From positions 186,001 through 250,000 of the forward strand of contig NZ_KK211332.1 of NCBI RefSeq assembly GCF_000621705.1: a stretch of DNA of 64,000 nucleotides. Direction: 5' to 3'. Position numbers and translations under genes: made by a program. Shown here in pieces: positions 38,804-46,320 of this stretch. Positions within the stretch are counted from its first letter, which is position 1. Every line of letters starts with the position of its first letter. The DNA is from Prolixibacter bellariivorans ATCC BAA-1284. Lineage in GTDB: Bacteria > Bacteroidota > Bacteroidia > Bacteroidales > Prolixibacteraceae. The notes below the pieces were generated by a model that did not search any database, was not told where the DNA came from, and worked only from the letters and a program-made list of their open reading frames with translations.

Positions 38804-41404
38804 TCAGAAATGAATCTTATAACTAATATCCCACAAGGTTCCCATTACATCTCCTTTCTCGATGACATGAGTCGATTCGTTGTAAAAATAACCCGACTGA
38901 CCGGTATACAGTCCAACGTTTAGTCCTTTCAGGGCAAATTCGTGGGAAACCTTTTTCCGGTTGATCCGGTAGCTTACGGTAAGGTCGCCGCTCACAAACG
39001 GGTTGTACTGTTTGCTGAATGCTTTTGAATCATCCAGTTTAATTTCGTGACTGGCTTTCGAACGTTCTTTATCAATTGGCGTGTAATGTTCTCCGCCCTG
39101 GCAGGTCAGTCTAAGATTCAATCCGAACCGGTCATTTTTCATCCGTCCGGCAGACCATTCCTTACCCCACACGCCGTTAAAGCTATACCCCCTATCGTAG
39201 CGGGTACTGCGCCAAACACCATCTCCGCCTTTGTATTTCGACCGAAAGAGGGAACCGGTGAGTAAATAATAAGCTCCTTTATCGAGGTAATGTTCTAACG
39301 TGATGTCTACCCCGTAATTCTTCCCCTTGCCGGAATTCACCAGCATCTTGTCGAGGTAGTAACTGTCGAGGTTAAGTACCGAGAAAGAGGTGTGGGCTTG
39401 TACCGGGACATCGTACAGATATTGGAAATAGGGTTCTACTTTTAAATGAAGAACATCGGAAATATGCCAGTTGTAAGCCAGGTTAAAATGATGCGCTTTC
39501 GCTAATTTCAGGTGTGTGTTGCCCGGCAAGTTCGTTGTTGTATCGACCACATAGTAAAAATCCAGTCGTTCGCGCCGGCTGTCCAGTCCGTAAGCTGCCG
39601 AAAGCGATTGTCCGAAAGCAAAATTCCATTTCATGCTTAGCCGGGGTTCCACCGACCGGTTTTTATTGAGGTTGAAATACCAGGCATTGAGACCGGCACT
39701 GACCGATAACTTTGGAGAGACGGTAAAAACTGACTGTGTGTAGGCCATCACCTGGAGATTCTTTCCCGAACCTTTGGCGACATTCTCCATGGGTAAATCC
39801 AGTCCGTAATTGGGCGTAACATTGTAATTTAAATCATAAATCATTCCGGTAACGGTTACCCCGGTCCGGTTTACATGATGTGCCCCAAATTTCCGGTTGA
39901 TGTAGGAGTTAAGCACAATGTTCCAGTTTTTGTTGGTAATATCGACAACCTGCCTGTGAGCAGCCAGTGAATCCACCTGTCCCACATTCTGCATGATTCC
40001 GCTGTAGGTTCCGGCGAGCACTGTTTTAATGTACGTTTTGTCGTTTATGCTGTACTTGTGCGTAATTCCCCCGCTGCCTTTCCCGAGCCGGGTATCCACA
40101 TTCTGCCGGTCGGCATACGTTTCCCAATCCTTTTGGTCGAGTGCGCCAACGTTATTCCGATCAATCAATCCCAGTCCCCAGATGGAGAAAACGCCGGCTT
40201 TTTTGGTTGGCAAGTTTAGTTTGAACGACAAATCCTGGTACTTTAAATTGGCGGCGGCCACCAGGCCCGTTGCCGAATACCGGTAATTAAAAATGTACGA
40301 ACTGTTGTGTGCCTTACTCAACGGTCCTTCGGAAGCCATATCAATTCCCATTAAACTTACCTGGAAGGTATTTTCGTGTTTTTGGCTGTTCCCGTTGCGC
40401 ATTTGCATATCGAACACGCCGGAGAGCGCATTACCGTATTCTGCCGGAAATGCTCCGTTGAAAAAATCGGAGTTGCCCATTACCTGGCTGCTTAATGCCG
40501 AATAAACACCGCCGCCCAACGAAATCATATCGGCAAAATGGGTCGGGTTGGGAATTTCAACACCTTCCAACCGCCATTGGGTATACTGCGGCGCATTGCC
40601 CCGGATGGATAGCGCATTGCTCGAAATGCCACCCGTTCCGGATACCCCGGCAAAGGAGGTAACCAAACGGGCCGGATCGTTAAAGGCCCCTGCATACCGG
40701 TTGGCTTCCTCTACACTTAGCATGCGTCCTTCGGCTAAAGCCATCGGGTTCATGGCATGTTCCTTATTCACCTGGGGGCGCACAACCACTTCGCCAACCG
40801 ACTGAGCACTTTCTTTTAACGGAATTTTAACCGATGCTTCCCTTGCCGAGGTAAGTAATATTCCGCGGTAGATGTAAGGCTGGTACCCAACAAAGGAAGC
40901 TTTGATGTTGGCATATCCCAGCGGAACTCCATGAATAGCGAAATGCCCCAGGCTATCGGATATCGCTCCCACTCCCGGATTGTCCATCAATGCAATGTTG
41001 GCAAAAGCAATTGGCAGCCCGGTGGAAACATCATAAACCGAGCCCCGTATTGTTTGCGTTAAGGTGGTTTTGTTGCCTTCCGGTTTCTTTTTTTGTGGAG
41101 TCAGAATGATGTGGTAGCCGTTTATTTTGTAGGTAAGCCCGGTATCTTTCAATATCGCGTCCAACGCTTTGTCCAAACGCACACCGACTACCGATATACT
41201 GAATTTCCGGTTCTCGTCGACCTCCGATTTTTTATACGCAATGCTATAATCGGTTTGTCGCTCTATCTCGTTAAATGCCTCTTTCAGCGAAATACTCTTT
41301 TTTTGAATCGTTATGCGCTTTTCCTGTGCTCTTGTTTGCACCGAAAAAAACAACAGAAGAATGGTAATTGTAAATATGTTTACTGCTAATTTTTTTACGT
41401 TCAT
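38804..41404 (-). CDS. TonB-dependent receptor with STN and carboxypeptidase-like domains
   Basis: An 866-residue protein with a signal peptide ending TRAQ (about 27), an STN domain (about 28-102), a carboxypeptidase-regulatory-like domain (about 118-200), a plug with GISSNALSIRGNAPQYTQWR and LEGVEIPNPTHFAD, and a beta-barrel ending LWDISYKIHF. It is not a SusC: no SusD gene follows and it is about 300 residues shorter. The FecR gene upstream and divergent sigma gene suggest a signalling transporter for iron complexes, peptides or another nutrient. The substrate is unknown. Confidence 0.93.
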   Translation of the reverse strand: MNVKKLAVNIFTITILLLFFSVQTRAQEKRITIQKKSISLKEAFNEIERQTDYSIAYKKSEVDENRKFSISVVGVRLDKALDAILKDTGLTYKINGYHIILTPQKKKPEGNKTTLTQTIRGSVYDVSTGLPIAFANIALMDNPGVGAISDSLGHFAIHGVPLGYANIKASFVGYQPYIYRGILLTSAREASVKIPLKESAQSVGEVVVRPQVNKEHAMNPMALAEGRMLSVEEANRYAGAFNDPARLVTSFAGVSGTGGISSNALSIRGNAPQYTQWRLEGVEIPNPTHFADMISLGGGVYSALSSQVMGNSDFFNGAFPAEYGNALSGVFDMQMRNGNSQKHENTFQVSLMGIDMASEGPLSKAHNSSYIFNYRYSATGLVAAANLKYQDLSFKLNLPTKKAGVFSIWGLGLIDRNNVGALDQKDWETYADRQNVDTRLGKGSGGITHKYSINDKTYIKTVLAGTYSGIMQNVGQVDSLAAHRQVVDITNKNWNIVLNSYINRKFGAHHVNRTGVTVTGMIYDLNYNVTPNYGLDLPMENVAKGSGKNLQVMAYTQSVFTVSPKLSVSAGLNAWYFNLNKNRSVEPRLSMKWNFAFGQSLSAAYGLDSRRERLDFYYVVDTTTNLPGNTHLKLAKAHHFNLAYNWHISDVLHLKVEPYFQYLYDVPVQAHTSFSVLNLDSYYLDKMLVNSGKGKNYGVDITLEHYLDKGAYYLLTGSLFRSKYKGGDGVWRSTRYDRGYSFNGVWGKEWSAGRMKNDRFGLNLRLTCQGGEHYTPIDKERSKASHEIKLDDSKAFSKQYNPFVSGDLTVSYRINRKKVSHEFALKGLNVGLYTGQSGYFYNESTHVIEKGDVMGTLWDISYKIHF

Positions 41405-41536
41405 TCTATTACATTTGTGTTGTTGATACTAAATTGCTTTTCGTCGAGTTGATTTTGTATCTTCATTTTGAACCGGTAAAAAGTTGGCGCTTTCTACCGG
41501 TTCTGTTTCTTCATAGGCGTACCGTTTTTATCTGTT

Positions 41537-42526
41537 TCATTTTTTATGTAACACAATTCGTTTATTCTCTTTGGTATAGGTAAAATCTCCGGCCACATCT
41601 TCCAAAACGCGAAGTATTTGTTCCGGATTCTCGCCCCGTTCAAATTTGATGGTATAATGCTCGGTCGACAGGTCGATTGATTTATCCGTTTCGATGGAAA
41701 TATTGAAACGCCGCCGAAGTGTTTGCAACACCTCGCCCAATGTAGCATCGGTAAACGTGAGGTTCCCGTTTTTCCAGTCGGGAATATCACCGGGGGCAAT
41801 CTTCACAATTTGCACCAACGACGTTCGGTTGTTGTACGTTAACTGCTGATTGGGCAACAACTTCCGCTGTTGTTTATCTTTTGTCCGAACAGCTATCCTT
41901 CCCTCCTGCAACGTGGCTACCGTCCTGTTATCATCCGGGTATGCCTTCAAATTAAACTTCGTTCCCAAGACCCTGACGGATAAATTTGCCGTCGTTACCA
42001 CAAATGGCTTCGCTTTGTTTTTTGTGACGGAGAAAAAAGCTTCTCCGGTTAAACTAACGTGGCGCGTTTGCTGACTGAATTCCGAAGGATACTCCAACGT
42101 ACTTCCGGCATTGAGCCACACTACCGATTTATCGGGAAGGACCACCTGTTTCGTTTCGCCATACGATGCAGTGAGCCTGACCATGGCAGGATGGCTTTGC
42201 TGCCGGAGATAATACCAGAGGCCGCCAATACTTATCAGCAGGATGAAAACGGCCGCCACCTTTGAAAAGGCGCTGTGCCAACCAATTCTCTTCGCCTGGC
42301 TACGAATGCCGATTTTCGCATTCACCCGTCGAAGCGCTTTCCCGGTATCTTTTCCCCTGACCGGCTCAACCGAATCCCAATATTCTTTCGCGACCTCTTC
42401 GGTATCTTCCGTTTCCGGTTTTTCAGCCAGCCATTGCTGAATCTTCTCTTCGGTTTCCGGGGTATACCGGTTCCGAAGGTACAGCCTCAGAATTTCTGCG
42501 CTCCATGATTTTTTATCTGATTGCAT
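41537..42526 (-). CDS. FecR-family anti-sigma factor (second module)
   Basis: A 329-residue protein with a cytoplasmic N-terminus (1-80), a TM helix (about 88-107), the FecR domain including SVVWLNAGSTLEYPSEF and GEAFFSVTKNKAKPFVVTT, and a C-terminal STN-contacting domain (LTFTDATLGEVLQTLRRRF). It pairs with the divergently encoded sigma factor at 43376 and with the STN domain of the receptor that starts 132 bases downstream. Its start is nine bases after the stop of the beta-barrel-like gene, so those two are co-transcribed. Confidence 0.94.
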   Translation of the reverse strand: MQSDKKSWSAEILRLYLRNRYTPETEEKIQQWLAEKPETEDTEEVAKEYWDSVEPVRGKDTGKALRRVNAKIGIRSQAKRIGWHSAFSKVAAVFILLISIGGLWYYLRQQSHPAMVRLTASYGETKQVVLPDKSVVWLNAGSTLEYPSEFSQQTRHVSLTGEAFFSVTKNKAKPFVVTTANLSVRVLGTKFNLKAYPDDNRTVATLQEGRIAVRTKDKQQRKLLPNQQLTYNNRTSLVQIVKIAPGDIPDWKNGNLTFTDATLGEVLQTLRRRFNISIETDKSIDLSTEHYTIKFERGENPEQILRVLEDVAGDFTYTKENKRIVLHKK

Positions 42527-42535
42527 TGCTCCGCG

Positions 42536-43234
42536 CTATTTGAAGTTAAACAGTACTTTTCCGCCCGATTCCGGCTTCCAGACCTTGTTGCTCTGGTCGT
42601 ACTGATATTCGACGCCCAGTCTGACCTTTGCTTTTCCACCTGAGTTATATTGTAAACCGGCACCAACATTACGTGTTGGGAAAAGGCCACGCATCCGGAA
42701 TGCCGGATCGTTTTGTTTTCCCAGCGTAACATACTGTCCCCAGGTTTGTAATTGCAGCCTGTCGGTGAGCGAATACCGGAAAAGCAAATTCCCCCCAAAA
42801 ATAATGTTCCGGCGTCCGGTGAGATATCCGTACTGCACATTAATGAAAGCGCCATAATCCAGCGACAGGTCGTCTGTCAGGCCGAACGTGCCTAACCGAC
42901 CGCCGTAATTCCGGAAATCTGCCAGTCCGGGATACATTGGTAAAACGGACGATACAGAGTCGTTGGTCCGGTAGCTTAGGTATCTCAGAACACGATCCAT
43001 GTCGGGGACAAAAATCTTTTGGTGAAGCGTTTGGGATAAATCACTCTCCGGAAACCACAGGACCGGTTTTTCCTGTTGCAGGATTGGCTGTACCGACAGA
43101 TGTTCCGTACTGGTTTTCCACTTTATGGAATCGCCAACGTCAACCGAATCTCTTTTCGTCTCTTGTCCTTTCGCTTGTAATACCGCCAGACTCTGGATGA
43201 CCAGGAGAATTAACCACACGTGTTTTTGTTGCAT
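42536..43234 (-). CDS. Exported beta-barrel-like protein, unknown function
   Basis: A 232-residue protein with a signal peptide ending AKGQ (about 23). The second half alternates polar and aromatic/hydrophobic residues in strand-like stretches, for example DYGAFINVQYGYLTG, LLFRYSLTDRLQLQTWGQY and VGAGLQYNSGGKAKVRLGV, ending in FNFK. The terminal aromatic residue is typical of outer-membrane proteins. An 8-stranded barrel is likely but inferred. It is the first gene of the beta-barrel/fecR/receptor operon, divergent from sigma, an unusual member of such modules. Confidence 0.7.
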   Translation of the reverse strand: MQQKHVWLILLVIQSLAVLQAKGQETKRDSVDVGDSIKWKTSTEHLSVQPILQQEKPVLWFPESDLSQTLHQKIFVPDMDRVLRYLSYRTNDSVSSVLPMYPGLADFRNYGGRLGTFGLTDDLSLDYGAFINVQYGYLTGRRNIIFGGNLLFRYSLTDRLQLQTWGQYVTLGKQNDPAFRMRGLFPTRNVGAGLQYNSGGKAKVRLGVEYQYDQSNKVWKPESGGKVLFNFK

Positions 43235-43338
43235 AACATCTCACTTTTGTATTAATACAGTTATGACGGTAAAAACTCAGTAGAGGAATACAAATTCTTC
43301 AAAAAAAGTTACCGCCCGCTTTCCGGCGGAATAACCGT

Positions 43339-43369
43339 TTTGCACTCTGAACTGGAAAATCTACCTTCG
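43339..43369 (+). promoter_or_regulatory. Promoter of the second ECF sigma gene
   Basis: TTTG at 43339-43342, a 19-base spacer, then TACCTTCG at 43362-43369, close to the Bacteroidota TTTG/TAnnTTTG pattern. It lies in the upstream extension of the ORF, which argues that the true start is an ATG at 43376 or 43385 rather than the TTG at 43340. Confidence 0.6.
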
Positions 43370-43375
43370 CTCGTC

Positions 43376-43921
43376 ATGACGAAAATGGATAAGGCCATAT
43401 TATCTGAAATACAGCAAGGCAGTCATCAGGCTTTCGAGAAGGCTTTTGTTTTCTACTATGCGAAAATCAAAACCTTTTTGCTGGGGTATGTGAAAACAAT
43501 GACCGATGCTGAAGAATTGGCTGAAGAGATTTTCGTCGAGTTATGGCAAAACCATGAAAAAATAGCTCCCGAGAAATCGTTCGATTCCTATTTGTTTACC
43601 ATTGCCAAAAACAAAGCCATCAATTTCCTGAAATGGAAATATGCAACCAGGTCCGTCATCGAGATGCAGGCTCCGGCCACTCTTTACCATAGCCCCGAAG
43701 AGGAATACATCGCTGTGGAGAAATCGCTTCTGATTGACATGATTGTTGAGAAAATGCCGGCCCAGCGGAAAAAAATCTACCAGCTGCGACAACAAGGGTT
43801 GACCAATGATGAGATTGCCCACATGCTTGAAACCACCAAAAGAAACGTTGAAAGCCAGATTAGCCTCGCGATGAAAGAAATACGGCAGCAGATCAGGTTT
43901 TTCATCATCATTTTTATGTAG
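43376..43921 (+). CDS. ECF RNA polymerase sigma factor (second module)
   Basis: About 181 residues from ATG at 43376; an ATG at 43385 is equally possible. Sigma-2 region: FVFYYAKIKTFLLGYVK, DAEELAEEIFVELWQNHEKI and YLFTIAKNKAINFLKW. Sigma-4 region: MPAQRKKIYQLRQQGLTNDE and IAHMLETTKRNVESQISLAM. It is divergent from the anti-sigma/receptor operon and likely activates it. Its TAG stop is formed by the first bases of a palindromic repeat (43918), so the repeat abuts or has replaced the original 3' end. Confidence 0.93.
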   Translation: MTKMDKAILSEIQQGSHQAFEKAFVFYYAKIKTFLLGYVKTMTDAEELAEEIFVELWQNHEKIAPEKSFDSYLFTIAKNKAINFLKWKYATRSVIEMQAPATLYHSPEEEYIAVEKSLLIDMIVEKMPAQRKKIYQLRQQGLTNDEIAHMLETTKRNVESQISLAMKEIRQQIRFFIIIFM

Positions 43922-44022
43922 AGACGCGATGAATCGCGTCTCTACGATGTAATCCCGATTCGGGCGTCTCTATGTGCGCGTTGATGGGATGTTGTTGGAG
44001 ACGCGATAAATCGCGTCTCTAC
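43918..44022. repeat. Three palindromic repeats in a row
   Basis: GTAGAGACGCGAT/GAATCGCGTCTCTAC at 43918-43946, a half element CCCGATTCGGGCGTCTCTA at 43953-43971, and GGAGACGCGATAAATCGCGTCTC at 43997-44019. They lie between the sigma gene and nudC and could end the sigma transcript. The TACGGTGC(A/G)TTGTT tail after the third also follows the copy at 38736. Confidence 0.88.
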
Positions 44023-44028
44023 GGTGCA

Positions 44029-44059
44029 TTGTTCATGGGTACAAATGTTATTATCTTTG
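44029..44059 (+). promoter_or_regulatory. Promoter of nudC
   Basis: TTG at 44029-44031, a 20-base gap, then a perfect TAnnTTTG box, TATCTTTG, at 44052-44059. Transcription would start near 44065, about 20 bases before the preferred ATG. The -33 element lies just after the last palindromic repeat. Confidence 0.75.
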
Positions 44060-44086
44060 CCCGATAAAATTTCAACCGTTTGCCTC

Positions 44087-44953
44087 ATGATTCAGGATAT
44101 TTTCCCCCACCGTTTCAATAATCAGTATATCGCCAACCTACCGATCGGAGAGAACGATTTTGTTCTTCATTACCACGACAATTCCTTGTTGATGAAAACC
44201 GACGGGGAGGCATTGGAGCTACCGCGAAAGAGCGACTTCCCGGAGATTACGAAGCGCACGGAAAGCACCTTCCTGTTTACCCTCGATGATGTTCCGTGTT
44301 TCCTGGTATGGGATGACCTGAAAGTGGACTATTCCCTTTTTACGTACCAGGAGATTAGCTTCTTCCGGACAATTGAACAGCCGGAGATTGCCTGGGTGAG
44401 CATTGCCGGGTTTCACCTGATGAACTGGTACACGCAGAACCGCTTTTGCGGGAAATGCGGGAGCCGGACGGAACACAAATCCAACGAACGGGCGGTGGTG
44501 TGTCCGAATTGCCATATCACCGTGTATCCCAAAATTTCGCCGGCCATTATTGTGGCCATTGTGAGCGGCGATAAACTGTTGCTGGCCCGCAATGCGAATT
44601 TCCGCGGCAACTGGTTTTCACTGGTTGCGGGGTACGTAGATGTGGGCGAAACGCTGGAGGAGGCGTTGGCCCGCGAGGTGAAGGAAGAGGTGGGCCTCGA
44701 CGTGACCAACATACAATATTACAAGAGCCAGCCCTGGCCGCTGTCGGGTTCGATGATGATTGGCTTTGTGGCGGAGGCCGACGAACACCAGCCCATCCGC
44801 GTGGACGGCAACGAGATTGCGGAAGCCGCCTGGTTCTCCCGTGGCCACCTGCCCAACCACTCCTCCACCATCAGCATTGCCGGCGAGATGATCGCCCAAT
44901 TCGAGAAAGGAGAACTGCAGGGGTGCGGGGAGGTGAAGAAGGTAAGAGTTTGA
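44087..44953 (+). CDS. nudC: NAD(+) diphosphatase (NudC-type Nudix hydrolase)
   Basis: About 288 residues from ATG at 44087 (MIQDIFPHRF); the longer frame would start inside the promoter. A zinc ribbon with CGKCG and CPNCH at about 124-146 is followed by the Nudix domain. The Nudix box is GYVDVGETLEEALAREVKEE and the NADH-pyrophosphatase signature SQPWPLSGSMM follows it. The enzyme cleaves NADH to NMNH and AMP and can remove NAD caps from RNA. Last conserved gene before the AT-rich cassette region. Confidence 0.95.
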   Translation: MIQDIFPHRFNNQYIANLPIGENDFVLHYHDNSLLMKTDGEALELPRKSDFPEITKRTESTFLFTLDDVPCFLVWDDLKVDYSLFTYQEISFFRTIEQPEIAWVSIAGFHLMNWYTQNRFCGKCGSRTEHKSNERAVVCPNCHITVYPKISPAIIVAIVSGDKLLLARNANFRGNWFSLVAGYVDVGETLEEALAREVKEEVGLDVTNIQYYKSQPWPLSGSMMIGFVAEADEHQPIRVDGNEIAEAAWFSRGHLPNHSSTISIAGEMIAQFEKGELQGCGEVKKVRV

Positions 44954-44962
44954 GGGATTGTT

Positions 44963-45130
44963 GCCATGGTTTAACAATGTGAAGTATGGTTCTCGAAACA
45001 CCTCACTTTCAATACTGCACTGAGACAATTCGTTTATTTCATTTTTTATCCAAGTGGTCATAGACAAATTCCCCCTGTTGCAACGAAGAACTGCAGTGAA
45101 TTTCTGGATAACCTCACACTTCATATAGCT
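44963..45130 (-). repeat. attC-like site after the AbiC-like gene (array terminus)
   Basis: GTTTAAC on the plus strand is GTTAAAC on the minus, a perfect GTTRRRY box. Inverted arms are AATGTGAAGTATGGTT (about 44970-44985) and AACCTCACACTTCATA (about 45110-45126). This would be the last site of the array, next to chromosomal nudC. Confidence 0.55.
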
Positions 45131-45157
45131 TTTATTAGCAGCTATTTTATTTATTAT

Positions 45158-46147
45158 CTACAAGCCTATTTCAAAGTCATGTTCGAGTTCCAGAGAAGGA
45201 TAATATCTTCTTGGTCTATATCCATAAATGGACCCTAGTGGTATATTTTTAATCATTTTGTATTTCGTTATCAATTTGTCTTCTTCTTTGGTACCATCAG
45301 CTAGTTCCCAATTAAGACCTAAATCGGAAATAGAATTAAAGAATAGTAAGATTTGTTCATGATTAGATAGTTGCGACCTTAAAATTCTAATGTATTCATA
45401 TTTTTGCTCTTCTGTCAAAAATTTGTTGTTATGCACGTATAAAACAATTCGAATCATGTGCCTAAAATAATGTCCTAACCTTGACTGATGGCCATTGTAG
45501 TAATATTTGCCTTGATTGTAAGGGTTTGGTTTTGTTCTAAGTCTATTAATCTCAGTTATAATTGAATCATACATTTTTGAATACTTTTCAAACAAACGAT
45601 TTTCCAAAACATCATCAACAGACTCATCTGTCCCAAAAAAGAGAATCGTATAACTGATATTTGCTAAATCTTGTTGATCCAGTCTATTTTCTTTGATGAT
45701 GTTACTGTCGATAATAATTTGCATTATTTCAAAGAATTCATTTATAATTTTAATTATAACATTTCTTCCTTGACTATTTCGATAACTAAGTTCCGAAACG
45801 TTTTCACGATGCAATTTTAATAATTCGAAAAAGTTACTTTCAAACTGCTGTAGAAGTATTTGGTCCCTTTGTACTTTTGCTTCTTTCTTCTGTTCAGCTA
45901 ATGCATTCACTTGAACTTGATTTGCTTTATATTGTATATAGAATGCCAAAAACGTGAGTATTACTCCAAAGAACGCAATAGCTGGGCCAACAATACCACC
46001 AATTGTGTCTCCAATTACGCCTGTTTCTTGTCCAAAACTCCAAAACCAAGATTCTTGAGTTACTAAATATGGTAAAAGAAAAAATATTAAGGAAATTACA
46101 ATTAATGTAATCCCAGTAAAAAGCCAAATTCCCTTTTTGCTGTTCAT
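45158..46147 (-). CDS. AbiC-like phage abortive-infection protein (putAbiC family)
   Basis: About 329 residues from ATG at 46147 (MNSKKGIWLF). The frame is open to an earlier ATG at 46228, but that part lies in repeat DNA. Two N-terminal TM helices (about 7-28 and 50-71) are followed by a basic coiled coil (75-105) and a cytoplasmic helical domain with QQFESNFFELLKLHREN, GHYFRHMIRIVLYVHNNKFL and EYIRILRSQLSNHEQILLFF. This layout and these motifs match putative abortive-infection proteins related to lactococcal AbiC. It is expected to cause dormancy or death after phage sensing at the membrane, by an unknown mechanism. It is strongly AT-rich compared with nudC. Confidence 0.82.
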   Translation of the reverse strand: MNSKKGIWLFTGITLIVISLIFFLLPYLVTQESWFWSFGQETGVIGDTIGGIVGPAIAFFGVILTFLAFYIQYKANQVQVNALAEQKKEAKVQRDQILLQQFESNFFELLKLHRENVSELSYRNSQGRNVIIKIINEFFEIMQIIIDSNIIKENRLDQQDLANISYTILFFGTDESVDDVLENRLFEKYSKMYDSIITEINRLRTKPNPYNQGKYYYNGHQSRLGHYFRHMIRIVLYVHNNKFLTEEQKYEYIRILRSQLSNHEQILLFFNSISDLGLNWELADGTKEEDKLITKYKMIKNIPLGSIYGYRPRRYYPSLELEHDFEIGL

Positions 46148-46189
46148 GTATATTAATCTGTTTTTTGCTTCTCTTAAGCTTGTTTCTAT

Positions 46190-46312
46190 TGATAAGTTGT
46201 AGTTGTCATTGAGGATTTCGGAGAGCATTCATGTTAGCGAGGACTGAACGACTATGCGAGAATCCGCAGATGGTTCTCCCCTATACTATGTGCACCTTGT
46301 TAGCAGTATGCC
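46190..46312 (-). repeat. Degenerate attC-like site
   Basis: Left part (GTTGTAGTTGTCATTGAGGATTT) resembles the attC-like site at 57289, and TGCGAGAATCCGCAG is shared with the site at 56472. The right edge GTTAGCAGTATGCC (46299-46312) matches, at 11 of 14 positions, the complement of GGCTTACAGCTAAT at 48568, the other end of the ATPase cassette. The arms themselves do not pair well, so the site looks recombined or decayed. Confidence 0.5.
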
Positions 46313-46320
46313 TTTTATTT

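Noticed and set aside
38804-41404. SusC call for the second TonB receptor
   Set aside because: Shorter than SusC, lacks a SusD partner and the SusC plug signature, so kept as a generic TonB-dependent receptor.
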